NCBI RefSeq assembly: GCF_024362805.1
Contig: NZ_CP093299.1
Location: 682,001 to 746,000 of the forward strand
DNA length: 64,000 nucleotides
DNA from: Salipaludibacillus sp. LMS25
Lineage (GTDB): Bacteria; Bacillota; Bacilli; Bacillales; Salisediminibacteriaceae
Direction: 5' to 3'
Positions 26,613 to 35,845 of the stretch are shown in pieces. The position numbers and the translations under genes are program-made. Position 1 is the first letter of the stretch; each line of letters begins with the position of its first letter. A model generated the notes under the pieces. The model was not told where the DNA came from, made no database searches, and worked only from the letters and a program-made list of their open reading frames with translations.

Positions 26613-28781
26613 ATGAAAGATGCTTCATCTAACCTTATTTTCGGACTCGATATTGGTACCCGCTCTGTGGTAGGGCTCATGCTTGAAAAAAGGTCTCAAG
26701 GGTACCATGTATTAGATGTATACTCAGTTGAACATGATGAGCGATCAATGCTTGATGGTCAAATACATAATGTTCTCGCTGTATCAGAGAAGATTTCCCA
26801 TGTAAAAGATCATTTAGAAGCAACCCACGGAAAATTAAAAAAAGTATGTGTAGCAGCCGCTGGACGTTCCTTAAAGACAAAACGAGCTCTCGTTGAACTG
26901 GACATACTCGGGAAACCGATTTTCGATCATCAATCCTTACTTCACCTAGAGTTAAGTGCCGTCCAAAAAGCCCAATTTGAATTAGCCAATGAAAGTGCTA
27001 ACAGCAAACAAAAAATCACTGATTACTGTGTGGGCTACTCAGTGATTAATTACTGCTTAGATGGAGAAGTGATTGGCAGTTTACTCGATCAACGAGGAGA
27101 AAAAGCATCTATTGAAGTCATTGCGACTTTTTTACCTAAAGTAGTTGTAGAATCATTAATTTCCGCCTTACAACGGGCTGATCTTGAATTAGAAGCTTTA
27201 ACTTTAGAACCTATTGCTGCCATTAATGTGCTTATTCCTTCATCCATGAGACGGCTAAATGTCGCCTTAGTAGACATAGGGGCAGGAACATCTGACATTG
27301 CCATTACTGACTTAGGTACTGTCACAGCATATGGAATGGTTCCTAATGCTGGAGACGAGATCACAGAAGCCTTGAGTGATCATTTTCTATTAGACTTTCC
27401 CGAGGCAGAAAATATTAAGCGACAGCTATCTAGTTACGATGAGCTAATGATGACTGATATTTTAGGAATGGAAACGTCATTCCCCCGTGAAGAGATTATT
27501 AAGCCTATTGAAGAAGCTATCAATCATTTAGCCGATCAGATTGCAAGGGAGGTCTTAAAGCTGAATAGTAGAGCGCCTAAGGCAGTCATGCTTGTAGGGG
27601 GAGGCAGCATGACACCCCATTTACCAGAGAAGCTTGCTGAGCGACTCGAACTGCCTGAAAATCGTGTGGCCATTAGAGGCATTGATGCTATTAAAAAACT
27701 CACGTTCGAAAAAGACTATGATGCCACCCCAGAGCTTGTCACCCCTATTGGTATTGCCATTGCAGCAAAAGAGAGTCCAGTAGAATACATTAGTATTCAC
27801 GTGAACGATGAGAGCGTTCGTTTATTTGATATTAAAAAGCTTACGGTTGGTGATGGTCTCCTATCCAGCGGGCTTGAGTTACCAAAACTTTATGGTAAGC
27901 CAGGAATGGCAATAATGGTAAAAGTAAACGATCGAGTTGTATCGATTCCTGGCATGCATGGTACACCGCCTATATTAAAAAAGAACGGTATGCCAACTGA
28001 ACTTGATGCGCCATTAGTTCATGGCGATCATATTGAAGTGGAAAGAGGGGCAAATGGCCAAGATGCTTCAGCCACTATCCAAGATGTTGTAGATCAGCGT
28101 CCTGAACTTACCATCATATTTAATGGGGAGAAAAAGTGCCTTTCACCTCTGTTAATTAAAAATGGGGAAGCGACAACCTTTAATGCATCACTGAAAGATC
28201 GCGATACGATTGTCTGTCAAATCCCTACAACTGTCGAAGAAGTTTTGCCTCTTCTTCATATAGCGAAAGACAACGTTATATCGCGACAGATGAAGATAAC
28301 ACTTAATGGACAGCCTATTTCTTCTGAGACATCTGAATCAACACTTTTACTTAACGGTAAAAGCGTTTCACTAAAAACCCCTATTCAAAATGGGGATCAA
28401 TTAGATATCGTTAAAAAAGACAACGCCACACTTGCAATAAAGGATGTTTTATTTAACAACCATGATGATACATTCAATAGAGAGATTATCGTCACATTTA
28501 ATGGGGAACCTGTTCATTTAGAAAAGGAGTTATATGACTGTTACAATAATAGTGAAAAAGTCAGCGTGGATTCACCAATAAAGCACGGAGATTCATTAGA
28601 AATTAGGAAAAAGCCATTAACGCCTTTTATTTTCCAAGATGTGTTCACTAAAGTGACTATTCAACATCCAGACAAAGAGGAACGAAAAAAACCTGTTATT
28701 TTAAGGAACAACGAAGAGACCTCCTTTTCCAGCAAAATTCATCATGGCGATGTTTTACAATTAAAATGGGTAGATTCCTAA
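26613..28781 (+). CDS. FtsA/PilM-like actin-fold ATPase with a C-terminal repeat tail
   Basis: 722 residues. The first ~390 form an FtsA-type actin fold: phosphate-1 loop GLDIGTRSVVG (11-21), an inserted 1C-like subdomain (VCVAAAGRSLKTKRALVE), phosphate-2 loop VDIGAGTSDIAITD (about 219-232) and adenosine motif MLVGGGSMTPHLPEKL (about 323). The last ~330 hold about five units of a beta-rich pattern (V-x-V-N-G-x ... L-x-x-N-G ... I-x-x-G-D-x-L-x-I), for example IFNGEKKCL, TLNGQPIS, TFNGEPVHL, IQNGDQLDI and IKHGDSLEI. This is not ordinary FtsA, which has about 440 residues and a membrane helix; no such helix is seen here. The ATG follows GAGGTGA. It may polymerise or act as a pilus/cell-envelope scaffold (inference). 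Monocistronic. Confidence 0.85.
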   Translation: MKDASSNLIFGLDIGTRSVVGLMLEKRSQGYHVLDVYSVEHDERSMLDGQIHNVLAVSEKISHVKDHLEATHGKLKKVCVAAAGRSLKTKRALVELDILGKPIFDHQSLLHLELSAVQKAQFELANESANSKQKITDYCVGYSVINYCLDGEVIGSLLDQRGEKASIEVIATFLPKVVVESLISALQRADLELEALTLEPIAAINVLIPSSMRRLNVALVDIGAGTSDIAITDLGTVTAYGMVPNAGDEITEALSDHFLLDFPEAENIKRQLSSYDELMMTDILGMETSFPREEIIKPIEEAINHLADQIAREVLKLNSRAPKAVMLVGGGSMTPHLPEKLAERLELPENRVAIRGIDAIKKLTFEKDYDATPELVTPIGIAIAAKESPVEYISIHVNDESVRLFDIKKLTVGDGLLSSGLELPKLYGKPGMAIMVKVNDRVVSIPGMHGTPPILKKNGMPTELDAPLVHGDHIEVERGANGQDASATIQDVVDQRPELTIIFNGEKKCLSPLLIKNGEATTFNASLKDRDTIVCQIPTTVEEVLPLLHIAKDNVISRQMKITLNGQPISSETSESTLLLNGKSVSLKTPIQNGDQLDIVKKDNATLAIKDVLFNNHDDTFNREIIVTFNGEPVHLEKELYDCYNNSEKVSVDSPIKHGDSLEIRKKPLTPFIFQDVFTKVTIQHPDKEERKKPVILRNNEETSFSSKIHHGDVLQLKWVDS

Positions 28782-28819
28782 CGGCTGTATCAAGGTGGAG
28801 ATAGTAGCCAAAATACGTA

Positions 28820-28864
28820 AAAATGACCTCAATCATTAGTACAGCTGATTGAGGTCATTTTTTG
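28820..28864 (+). terminator. Terminator of the FtsA-like gene
   Basis: AAAATGACCTCAATCA pairs with TGATTGAGGTCATTTT around an 11-base loop, followed by TTG. Very strong stem. Confidence 0.93.
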
Positions 28865-28957
28865 TGAGTTTATGTCATGTTTCCTACTTTGTTAATATTC
28901 TTTAACACTTTTACGCTCGACACTTGGGGCTACATAAGCTTCTTGAATGATGATCGT

Positions 28958-29287
28958 TCAGCTAAGCTCAGCCACTGCTTTTTCAGCATTCTTTAATGTT
29001 ACATTCCAATGAGATGTATCCCATACAGGCTTGCCTTGTTTAAATAGAATGAGCTGCGGTGATTCATGCTTAATGCCGAAATTCTCAGCTACGTGATTTG
29101 ACACGTCACGTAGCTCCTGTACGTTTAAATAATAAACAGGAAGCTCATCAGTGGTTTTGGAATACCCCTCCATCTCTTGAAAAGCATCGCTGCTAATAGG
29201 ACATGTGGTACTGTTTTTCAATAAGAAAAATGTGTCACCATTTTTAATTAATTGTGTAAGTTCAGTGCCATCAGTCAATTTATTCAT
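28958..29287 (-). CDS. ytxJ: Monothiol bacilliredoxin YtxJ (BrxC)
   Basis: Small thioredoxin-fold protein (109 residues) that removes bacillithiol from protein thiols. The active site is TTCPISS with a single Cys29, typical of BrxC. ATG 29287 is chosen because AAGGGGGG lies directly upstream; the longer frame only overlaps ytxH. Last gene of the ytxG-ytxH-ytxJ unit, which in B. subtilis is a general-stress/sigma-H operon. Confidence 0.92.
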   Translation of the reverse strand: MNKLTDGTELTQLIKNGDTFFLLKNSTTCPISSDAFQEMEGYSKTTDELPVYYLNVQELRDVSNHVAENFGIKHESPQLILFKQGKPVWDTSHWNVTLKNAEKAVAELS

Positions 29288-29300
29288 GCTGTGTCCCCCC

Positions 29301-29765
29301 TTACTGTTGTTGCTCATCTTGCTTTGCTTTCTTTTGCTGCTCTTTTTGCTCCACTTCTTTAACAAGTTGCTCAACAGAGCGCTGTAAATCTTCTACTTCT
29401 TGTCTCACAGAAGCGGCAATATCCTCACTAATACCATTCAAATCATCGGCTAAGTAGTCCGCTGATTCAGATAAAGTCTGCATATCCTTTCTAACAGACA
29501 ATGACAGTTTTTTTACCTTTTCAATAAGTTGTGTGGATTGATCTGTCACACTTCTTGCTGCCGTTGAAGCCATCGTACTCCCTTTTTCAACTGCCTGATT
29601 TGTCCAGTCAGATGTTTTATCCTTCGCAGCTCTTGCTTGCTCATTAATATCTTGGCGCAATTCTCTACCTGATTTAGGGGCAAATAAAAATGCTGCCGAG
29701 GCCCCCACAATCCCACCAATTAAACCACCGATTAAAAAGTCTTTCGTATTCATTTTATCGCTCAC
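29301..29765 (-). CDS. ytxH: YtxH-domain general stress protein
   Basis: 154 residues with the YtxH signature: a Gly-rich membrane-spanning start (LIGGLIGGIVGASAAFLFAP, about 12-31) directly followed by KSGRELRQDI, then a long coiled-coil/charged helix ending in a Gln/Lys-rich tail. GTG 29765 follows GGGAGG at 7 bases. Function unknown; stress-induced in relatives. Middle gene of the ytxGHJ unit. Confidence 0.92.
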   Translation of the reverse strand: MSDKMNTKDFLIGGLIGGIVGASAAFLFAPKSGRELRQDINEQARAAKDKTSDWTNQAVEKGSTMASTAARSVTDQSTQLIEKVKKLSLSVRKDMQTLSESADYLADDLNGISEDIAASVRQEVEDLQRSVEQLVKEVEQKEQQKKAKQDEQQQ

Positions 29766-29790
29766 ACTAATTCCTCCCTCATATTATTTC

Positions 29791-30249
29791 TTATTCATCA
29801 CGCCAGGTAGCCGTGTTTCCTGCTTTTGCTGCTTTTTCCGCCTTCTTAGCCTGCCATTTTGACCAGAACTCTAGTATGACATTTCCCCATTTGACAGCTT
29901 GAGCGACCTGTTCAGATTGTTCGTCTGCTTGCTTAGAAACGGCATATGATACTTTTTTAACTGATTGATTAACTTGTTGAAATGTTTGACCAAGGTCCTC
30001 GGCGGCATCAAACACGCTATTTAATGCCTCTGACTTATGTTGTAAATCATCAGTTAGACGATTTGTCTTATGTAATAATTGTTCCGTTTCTTTCTTAACA
30101 CTTTGCATTTCTTCCTTTAGATCTTGAACACTTACCGAAATAGTCACCATTGTTTTTTTAATTGATAGGAATATTTGAAGAGAATAAATAACAAACACTA
30201 CGAATGCCACAGCAATAACTGCAACACTTACACTCATTAACCATTCCAT
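29791..30249 (-). CDS. ytxG: DUF948 membrane protein YtxG
   Basis: 152 residues from ATG 30249, which follows GGGAGGTG at 6 bases. One N-terminal membrane span (VAVIAVAFVVFVIYSLQIFL, about 9-28) and a methyl-acceptor-like coiled coil typical of DUF948. First gene of ytxGHJ; in relatives the unit is sigma-B/sigma-H dependent. Confidence 0.92.
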   Translation of the reverse strand: MEWLMSVSVAVIAVAFVVFVIYSLQIFLSIKKTMVTISVSVQDLKEEMQSVKKETEQLLHKTNRLTDDLQHKSEALNSVFDAAEDLGQTFQQVNQSVKKVSYAVSKQADEQSEQVAQAVKWGNVILEFWSKWQAKKAEKAAKAGNTATWRDE

Positions 30250-30282
30250 GACTGACACCTCCCAATTATGCCATTTTTCTTC

Positions 30283-30312
30283 ATTGTACCGTAAACTGCC
30301 ATACATCCACAA
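30283..30312 (-). promoter_or_regulatory. Candidate promoter of ytxGHJ
   Basis: On the minus strand TTGTGG and TACAAT are separated by 18 bases, 34 bases before the ytxG start. A GTTTAC within the spacer resembles a sigma-B -35 box, but no sigma-B -10 was found. Confidence 0.35.
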
Positions 30313-30430
30313 GATCCGGCAATCTCTTATATGAACTGAGGTCAATTTTACCCGTTACGTTTCTCGCTTCTTTTTTATTCTCCGTGTAAAATAGAAGGGG
30401 TAATTATTAAGTTTTAGAAGGAGGCCAAAC

Positions 30431-31546
30431 ATGCGAGACCCTCGTATAACAACGTTAGCAAAAAACCTTATTCGCTACTCTGTCAATTTACAAAAAGGTG
30501 AAAAAATCCTCATCGAAAATTTTGGCGTGCAAAAAGAATTAGTTCAAGCCCTTGTGGAAGAGGCTTACACCGCCGAAGCTATTCCTTTCGTTTCCCTGAA
30601 AGAACATGAAATAAACCGCTACTTGATTAAAGGTGCTTCAAAAGTTCAGCAAGAGATGACTGCTGATTTTGAATCTTACGTCATGAAACAGATGGATGCT
30701 TACATCGGCTTGCGGGCAGGAAACAATATAAATGAATTATCTGATGTTCCATCAGAAAAGATGAGCCTTCACGAGCAAGCAGTGGGGACAGTGGTTCATG
30801 GTAAAATTCGAGTGCCCCATACTAAATGGGTTGTCCTTCGCTATCCTAGTCATTCTATGGCCCAATTGGCCCAAATGAGCACAGAAGGTTTCGAGGACTT
30901 CTATTTTAATGTATGTAATTTAGATTACGCCAAAATGGCTAAAGCGATGGACTCTCTCGTAAACAGAATGAACCGTACAGATCACGTACATATTTTGGGT
31001 GAAGGCACAGACTTACATTTTTCTATCAAAGAGATGCCAGCTATTAAATGCGCAGGTAAATTAAATATACCAGACGGGGAAGTTTATACAGCCCCTGTCA
31101 AACACTCTGTAAATGGCACAATTACGTATAATACAGCGTCACCTTATCAAGGCACCACGTTTGAAAATATTTCACTCACGTTTGAGCAAGGTAAAATAAT
31201 TGAAGCCACCTCCAACCATCCTAAAAAAATAAATGATATCTTAAATACAGATGAGGGAGCACGTTATATTGGTGAATTCGCAATTGGAGTGAACCCTTAT
31301 ATATTGCACCCGATGCAAGACATTTTATTTGATGAGAAGATCGATGGGAGCTTTCACTTTACTCCTGGTCAAGCATATGACAATGCTTATAATGGGAATG
31401 ATTCAGCGATCCATTGGGATATCGTCGCGATTCAGCGACCTGAATATGGCGGCGGTAGTATTTATTTTGATGGTGAATTAATTCGAAAAGACGGCCGCTT
31501 TGTTACAGATGATTTACAAGAGTTAAACCCAGAAAACTTAAAGTAA
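30431..31546 (+). CDS. M29-family aminopeptidase (AmpS-like)
   Basis: Cobalt/zinc metallo-aminopeptidase of family M29; releases N-terminal residues from peptides in the cytosol. 371 residues, shorter than the ~410 of AmpS/AmpT. Family features: an N-terminal alpha/beta domain (LIRYSVNLQKGEKILIENFG), the metal ligands in IPDGEVYTAP, the EFAIGVNP stretch and HWDIVAIQRP near the C terminus. GGAGG lies 8 bases before ATG. Single gene convergent with murC. Confidence 0.9.
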   Translation: MRDPRITTLAKNLIRYSVNLQKGEKILIENFGVQKELVQALVEEAYTAEAIPFVSLKEHEINRYLIKGASKVQQEMTADFESYVMKQMDAYIGLRAGNNINELSDVPSEKMSLHEQAVGTVVHGKIRVPHTKWVVLRYPSHSMAQLAQMSTEGFEDFYFNVCNLDYAKMAKAMDSLVNRMNRTDHVHILGEGTDLHFSIKEMPAIKCAGKLNIPDGEVYTAPVKHSVNGTITYNTASPYQGTTFENISLTFEQGKIIEATSNHPKKINDILNTDEGARYIGEFAIGVNPYILHPMQDILFDEKIDGSFHFTPGQAYDNAYNGNDSAIHWDIVAIQRPEYGGGSIYFDGELIRKDGRFVTDDLQELNPENLK

Positions 31547-31606
31547 CTAGCGCTCTTTTCCTGATAAATGCATTTTATGAGAGAAAAACCCATCTGTTTT
31601 AGCTAT

Positions 31607-31643
31607 AAAAAATCTGTTGTGTCAGTTTCACAACAGATTTTTG
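31607..31643. terminator. Bidirectional terminator between the aminopeptidase gene and murC
   Basis: AAAAAATCTGTTGTG and CACAACAGATTTTTG arms flank a short loop, with A/T runs on both sides serving both converging genes. Confidence 0.9.
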
Positions 31644-31654
31644 TCCTTCACTAT

Positions 31655-32962
31655 TTAACGCATTTTTTCTAATGTTTGTTCGTAAGATTTCTGGAATTTT
31701 TGGACATCACCGGCTCCCATGAAAATTATAACACTGTTTTCATGAGCCTGTAAGACGTCTGTTTTGTCTTCATGAATAATGTCACAGCCTGAAATTTTTT
31801 CTTGTAGATCGTGAATCGTTAACTCTCCATTATTTTCACGAGCTGATGAGAAAATGTCACATAAATAGACATGGTCAGCTGCTCCTAGACTGGAACCAAA
31901 TTCATCAAGAAAAGCTTGGGTCCGAGAATACGTATGTGGTTGAAACACAGCCACGACTTCTTTTTCCGGATATTTTTTGTGCGCTGCTTCTATCGTTGCA
32001 GAAATCTCAGTGGGATGATGGGCATAATCATCAATGAGGATTTGATTTCCCAGCTCTTTTTCACTAAAGCGACGTTTTACCCCTTGGAATGTTTTCAGTT
32101 GTTTCTGGACAGTACTGAGCTCAATATTTTCGTAATCACAGAGAGTGATGACAGCTAAAGCATTCAAAACATTATGAGTTCCGTAACCAGGGATCGAAAA
32201 TGAGCCATAAAAGGAACTGCGAACATAAACATCAAAATGAGTCCCTTCAGCATCTGATTGGATATCTTTAGCATAAAAATCATTATGTTCGTTTAAGCCA
32301 TAATAAAGAACTGGCACTTGGGCATTGAGACGTTGTAAATAAATATCATCGCCACATGCAATCAACGCTTTCTTAACTTGCATGGCCATACTTTGAAACG
32401 CATCAAAAACATCCTCCACATTTTTAAAATAGTCAGGATGATCAAAATCAATATTCGTCATAATAGCATAGTCTGGGTGATAATGCAAAAAATGTCTACG
32501 GTATTCACAGGCTTCAAAAACAAAATACTCACTGTCTTCTTCACCTTTCCCTGTCCCATCACCTATTAAATAGGATGTAGCCCGAGCTTCGCCTAGAACA
32601 TGAGAAAGCAATCCTGTTGTAGATGTTTTTCCGTGTGAACCTGTTACGGCAACACTAATAAAGTTTTGAATAAACTCTCCTAGAAAATGTGGATAGTAAT
32701 GAATCTTCATGTTTTTTTCTTTCGCTGCCTGTATTTCAGCATTTTCTTCATTATAGGCCGGAGAAGCAATAATCGTTTGCTCTTCATGAATATTTCCTTT
32801 TTCAAAAGGATATATTGGAATCCCTTTACTTTCTAAAGGTTTTTGCGTAAAGAAGATTTTGTTGACATCTGACCCTTGGACATGATGTTTCATGTCAGAT
32901 AATATCTGTGCCAACGCACTCATACCAGAGCCCTTTATTCCAATAAAATGATATGCTGTCAT
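31655..32962 (-). CDS. murC: UDP-N-acetylmuramate-L-alanine ligase
   Basis: Adds the first L-Ala to UDP-MurNAc with ATP in the cytosolic stage of peptidoglycan synthesis. ATG 32962 (435 residues) is chosen: GGAGG precedes it by 7 bases and the product begins [21 protein letters not shown] loop [12 protein letters not shown] (about 106), DFDHPDYF and DDYAHHPTE are typical Mur ligase motifs. As in B. subtilis it lies between ytxG and sftA, here with extra genes on its sftA side. Confidence 0.97.
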   Translation of the reverse strand: MTAYHFIGIKGSGMSALAQILSDMKHHVQGSDVNKIFFTQKPLESKGIPIYPFEKGNIHEEQTIIASPAYNEENAEIQAAKEKNMKIHYYPHFLGEFIQNFISVAVTGSHGKTSTTGLLSHVLGEARATSYLIGDGTGKGEEDSEYFVFEACEYRRHFLHYHPDYAIMTNIDFDHPDYFKNVEDVFDAFQSMAMQVKKALIACGDDIYLQRLNAQVPVLYYGLNEHNDFYAKDIQSDAEGTHFDVYVRSSFYGSFSIPGYGTHNVLNALAVITLCDYENIELSTVQKQLKTFQGVKRRFSEKELGNQILIDDYAHHPTEISATIEAAHKKYPEKEVVAVFQPHTYSRTQAFLDEFGSSLGAADHVYLCDIFSSARENNGELTIHDLQEKISGCDIIHEDKTDVLQAHENSVIIFMGAGDVQKFQKSYEQTLEKMR

Positions 32963-33334
32963 CGTTGAACCTCCACGATTTAATAAAATACGACTAATTT
33001 TTAAAATGACTTTTTCATCCATTTATTAACAAATAGTTATAATAGGATTTATTCTTGTTTGTTTAGACACGTTGATATGCTAGAACGAGTCGTCTTTTCA
33101 TATATCTAAGACAACCTTGCAAAGCGAACGCCATCATTATCCATTTTCAAGCCCACAGGACGCTACACTATTATAGCAGAAAAAAAAGCAGGCCACCATG
33201 ACACAATGGTCGTGGTAATTTTATCAGGACTTACATAAATTAGAGTTTTGTAACGTGCACAACGTAACTGACAAGAGGCTTATTAATTTAAGTATATGTG
33301 ATTATAACCTATTTCATTGGTATTTTTATAATGT
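32963..33334. other. Spacer upstream of murC
   Basis: No gene recognised. A CCACCAT/ATGGTCGTGG hairpin preceded by an A run (33179-33215) could be a weak leftward terminator for the gene at 33335-34003. Confidence 0.4.
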
Positions 33335-34003
33335 TTAAGCTTTTTTTCTATATTTGAGCATGTCGATGCCATATTCTTTTAAGTACCGTCGCCAGACATG
33401 ATACCCTTGAGTATGTACATCCTTAAAAACTCCCGCTACTTTCACTTCAAAAGAAGGGTCTATCACGATCGAAGGACCAATTATTTTTTTCTCAAAACCA
33501 ATTGTTGCTATACGTATGAGTACTATTTGTTCGGGACTTACATCAACACCAAAAAGAAATGGGGAAGCTTGGAGACGATCTGTTCTATCTCCTAACAACG
33601 ATACGTATGTGACCACTTCCTCTTCAACACTGATCACTTTAACAGGTTCCAAATGCATAAGCATTAAAATACCGCACAGTTCCAGCATGTCTTTAGACAT
33701 TTTCTCTTGTTTTGTTCTTACGAATATATCAAGCAACCTGGAACCAGAGACCGTGACATAATCTAATAACAACCAATGTTCTAAATGGATTTGCAACTCA
33801 TTGTCCAATACTTCTTCTTTATTCAATCCGAGTTTATGTCTAAATAATTGTTTTGCCCTGACCTTTTCTCGAAGATTGGTTTCCGTTTGAAGATAAATAA
33901 ACATCCATTCATATAAATCCGCAAAAATCTCAGTTATTTTTTTCTGTTTTTGCGCTTTTATTTTTTGAAGATCGATTAAAAATTCCGCTCTTCTGCCATT
34001 CAT
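33335..34003 (-). CDS. Protein of unknown function (222 aa)
   Basis: Open frame with ATG 34003 behind AAAGGGG. A soluble, mainly helical, charged N-terminal half (ITEIFADLYEWMFIYLQTE) and a beta-rich C-terminal half (IGPSIVIDPSFEVKVAGV) are visible; there is no signal peptide, membrane span or catalytic motif I can name. It sits between murC and pncB where B. subtilis has no gene, so it is an addition to the syntenic block. Base composition resembles its neighbours. Confidence 0.7.
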   Translation of the reverse strand: MNGRRAEFLIDLQKIKAQKQKKITEIFADLYEWMFIYLQTETNLREKVRAKQLFRHKLGLNKEEVLDNELQIHLEHWLLLDYVTVSGSRLLDIFVRTKQEKMSKDMLELCGILMLMHLEPVKVISVEEEVVTYVSLLGDRTDRLQASPFLFGVDVSPEQIVLIRIATIGFEKKIIGPSIVIDPSFEVKVAGVFKDVHTQGYHVWRRYLKEYGIDMLKYRKKA

Positions 34004-34245
34004 CTCCAATAACCCCTTTGATAAATAACCTTATATAATTAAGTTGAACACCAGTGGTACACTGTCATGCATCTCTTTCATGACAGATGAGTTATCATAT
34101 TAATTACTTCATTCGTCACTTACGTCTCTAGAGATTAATAGATATGAGCCTTAACTAAAAAGCGGCTACATCATGTAGAAATAGTGTATCAGACATCTTA
34201 CTAGCCTTATTCCGCTAAATCACGTCTTATCACTATTTACCCGTT

Positions 34246-34282
34246 GAAAAAGCTGTTCATTCATCTACAATGAACAGCTTTA
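34246..34282 (-). terminator. Terminator of pncB
   Basis: AAAAGCTGTTCAT (34248-34260) pairs with ATGAACAGCTTT (34270-34281); on the minus strand it ends in TTTTTC. Confidence 0.9.
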
Positions 34283-34326
34283 CAAAACCATGTGATACGC
34301 ACGTCATCATTTTTGGACAACTACCA

Positions 34327-35433
34327 TCATTGACCAATTATAATACGATTTAAACGAGGGTTTTCCCGATAACGGCGTCCTTCCTTCGCTTGATGATCAC
34401 CGTTTAACTTCACATTGTCTCCAGTGAAACCGATATGAATTTTAAGCAGACTATTCCCTACTCCATACATATCTACAGGTGCTCCTATACGCTCGTAGCG
34501 CTCGATTCGTTCAGCATCAAATCCCCCTGAGGCTACAATCTTCACATGTTGGAAGCCTTCGCTATCTAGTGCCTCTCGAAGGGCAAATAATAACGTTGGA
34601 TTTACCCCCCTAGGGTCGAATGTACCGAGAACTTCAGGGTGCCGAGTAAAGTATTTATCAATGAGGTGGTTAGAGGTATCAAGCCTAACTCCTTCTAGTT
34701 CACCACCAAATTCTCTAGCAACTTTCAAAGAATCTGTAATGACATCATTATTGTAATCTACGAGTGCTAACAAATCGTCGTCAGGGTATGTTTCTTTGTA
34801 CGCCTTTGTCGCTTTTACTAAGTCTCCTTCAAATAGCTGTATCAGGGCGTGTGGCATAGTCCCCATGCCTCGCTTGCCCCACCATTCATTCATAGCATGT
34901 GTCGCTTGAGCTTTAGACCCGCCGATATACGCTGCATAACCATCCCCTGACTGCATCATAAAGTGGTCGTCGCGATCTCCCATAAAAATAACCGGTTTTT
35001 CTTTCCCAGCAGATTTGGCTGCTGTCACCACTTCATATACGTTAGTTGCTACCGAGGTTCTCCTTGCAAAAATACCGTCAATAACGCCTTCTAAAAAACC
35101 AAAATATTGATAAGGGCCCGTGATCGTCATGACTGTTTCGAATGGCTCAACTTTATCGCCATCTTCAAGTGAATAGACTTCCAGCTGTTCAGGATGTGCT
35201 GCGAATGTTTCTAGAAGTGCAATAACTTCATCAGTTCCACAAAGGACGGCCTTTTTTTTCTGAAAAAATTGCATTGTGACGATGTTATCCGGTTTATATT
35301 TTTCAGCTATTTCTTTTGTTTTCAAAAAATAGACAGCTGAAAACCACCCTTCGCCAACTCGTTCATCAAATTTAAATGTTTTGTTTGTAAGACGTTTAAT
35401 TTTTCCCTGAAGCTTTAAATGAATTTCTTTCAT
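34327..35433 (-). CDS. pncB: Nicotinate phosphoribosyltransferase
   Basis: Converts nicotinate plus PRPP to nicotinate mononucleotide in NAD salvage. 368 residues, the shorter bacillar form. The N-terminal beta domain and C-terminal phosphoribosyl barrel are recognisable: TNVYEVVTAAKSAG, IGGSKAQATHAMNEWW, LVDYNNDVITDSL, GVRLDTSN and KIVASGGFDAERI, with GVGNSLL near the end binding phosphate. ATG follows AAGGAG. A 62-residue small gene lies just upstream and may be co-transcribed. Confidence 0.92.
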   Translation of the reverse strand: MKEIHLKLQGKIKRLTNKTFKFDERVGEGWFSAVYFLKTKEIAEKYKPDNIVTMQFFQKKKAVLCGTDEVIALLETFAAHPEQLEVYSLEDGDKVEPFETVMTITGPYQYFGFLEGVIDGIFARRTSVATNVYEVVTAAKSAGKEKPVIFMGDRDDHFMMQSGDGYAAYIGGSKAQATHAMNEWWGKRGMGTMPHALIQLFEGDLVKATKAYKETYPDDDLLALVDYNNDVITDSLKVAREFGGELEGVRLDTSNHLIDKYFTRHPEVLGTFDPRGVNPTLLFALREALDSEGFQHVKIVASGGFDAERIERYERIGAPVDMYGVGNSLLKIHIGFTGDNVKLNGDHQAKEGRRYRENPRLNRIIIGQ

Positions 35434-35470
35434 TGATTTTTTCTCCTTGAAAACCCCTGATTATTTTCCG

Positions 35471-35659
35471 TTAATGATAATAGGACTTTTTAGCATGCTC
35501 TTGAATGACAGCTTCCATAATTTCTGCTAAGTCTTCCGTGTTTAAACGCTGGAAGCCATCTCTTAATACAATTGATTGGGATCGTTCCTTTGATGTTAAT
35601 AGGTGAAGCCACTGCGGAGACACATGTTGAACCAAATTTCCCAAAGATATCTGTTGCAT
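35471..35659 (-). CDS. Small protein of unknown function (62 aa)
   Basis: ATG 35659 behind GGGAGGG at 8 bases. A short soluble helical peptide (ISLGNLVQHVSPQWLHLLTS, EDLAEIMEAVIQEHAKKS). It ends 37 bases before pncB in the same direction, so co-expression is likely. No family recognised. Confidence 0.55.
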   Translation of the reverse strand: MQQISLGNLVQHVSPQWLHLLTSKERSQSIVLRDGFQRLNTEDLAEIMEAVIQEHAKKSYYH

Positions 35660-35845
35660 ACGAACATCCCTCCCTGGTATTAGTCCGATCTCGAGTGAAA
35701 CGTGATGAACTTAACAATGTTGTTCGTTCTTACCACCTGAATAAGCTGTCACGGATCCCTACATTATTCAATTGTCTTATTTAACAACAATTACTAACCA
35801 TTGTATAAAAAAAGTAGCGGAATGTGTAGTCTTAATTTCGCTCTT

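Noticed and set aside
35490..35717. 75-residue minus-strand frame overlapping the 62-aa gene
   Set aside because: The alternative frame has the strong GGGAGGG site; this one does not.
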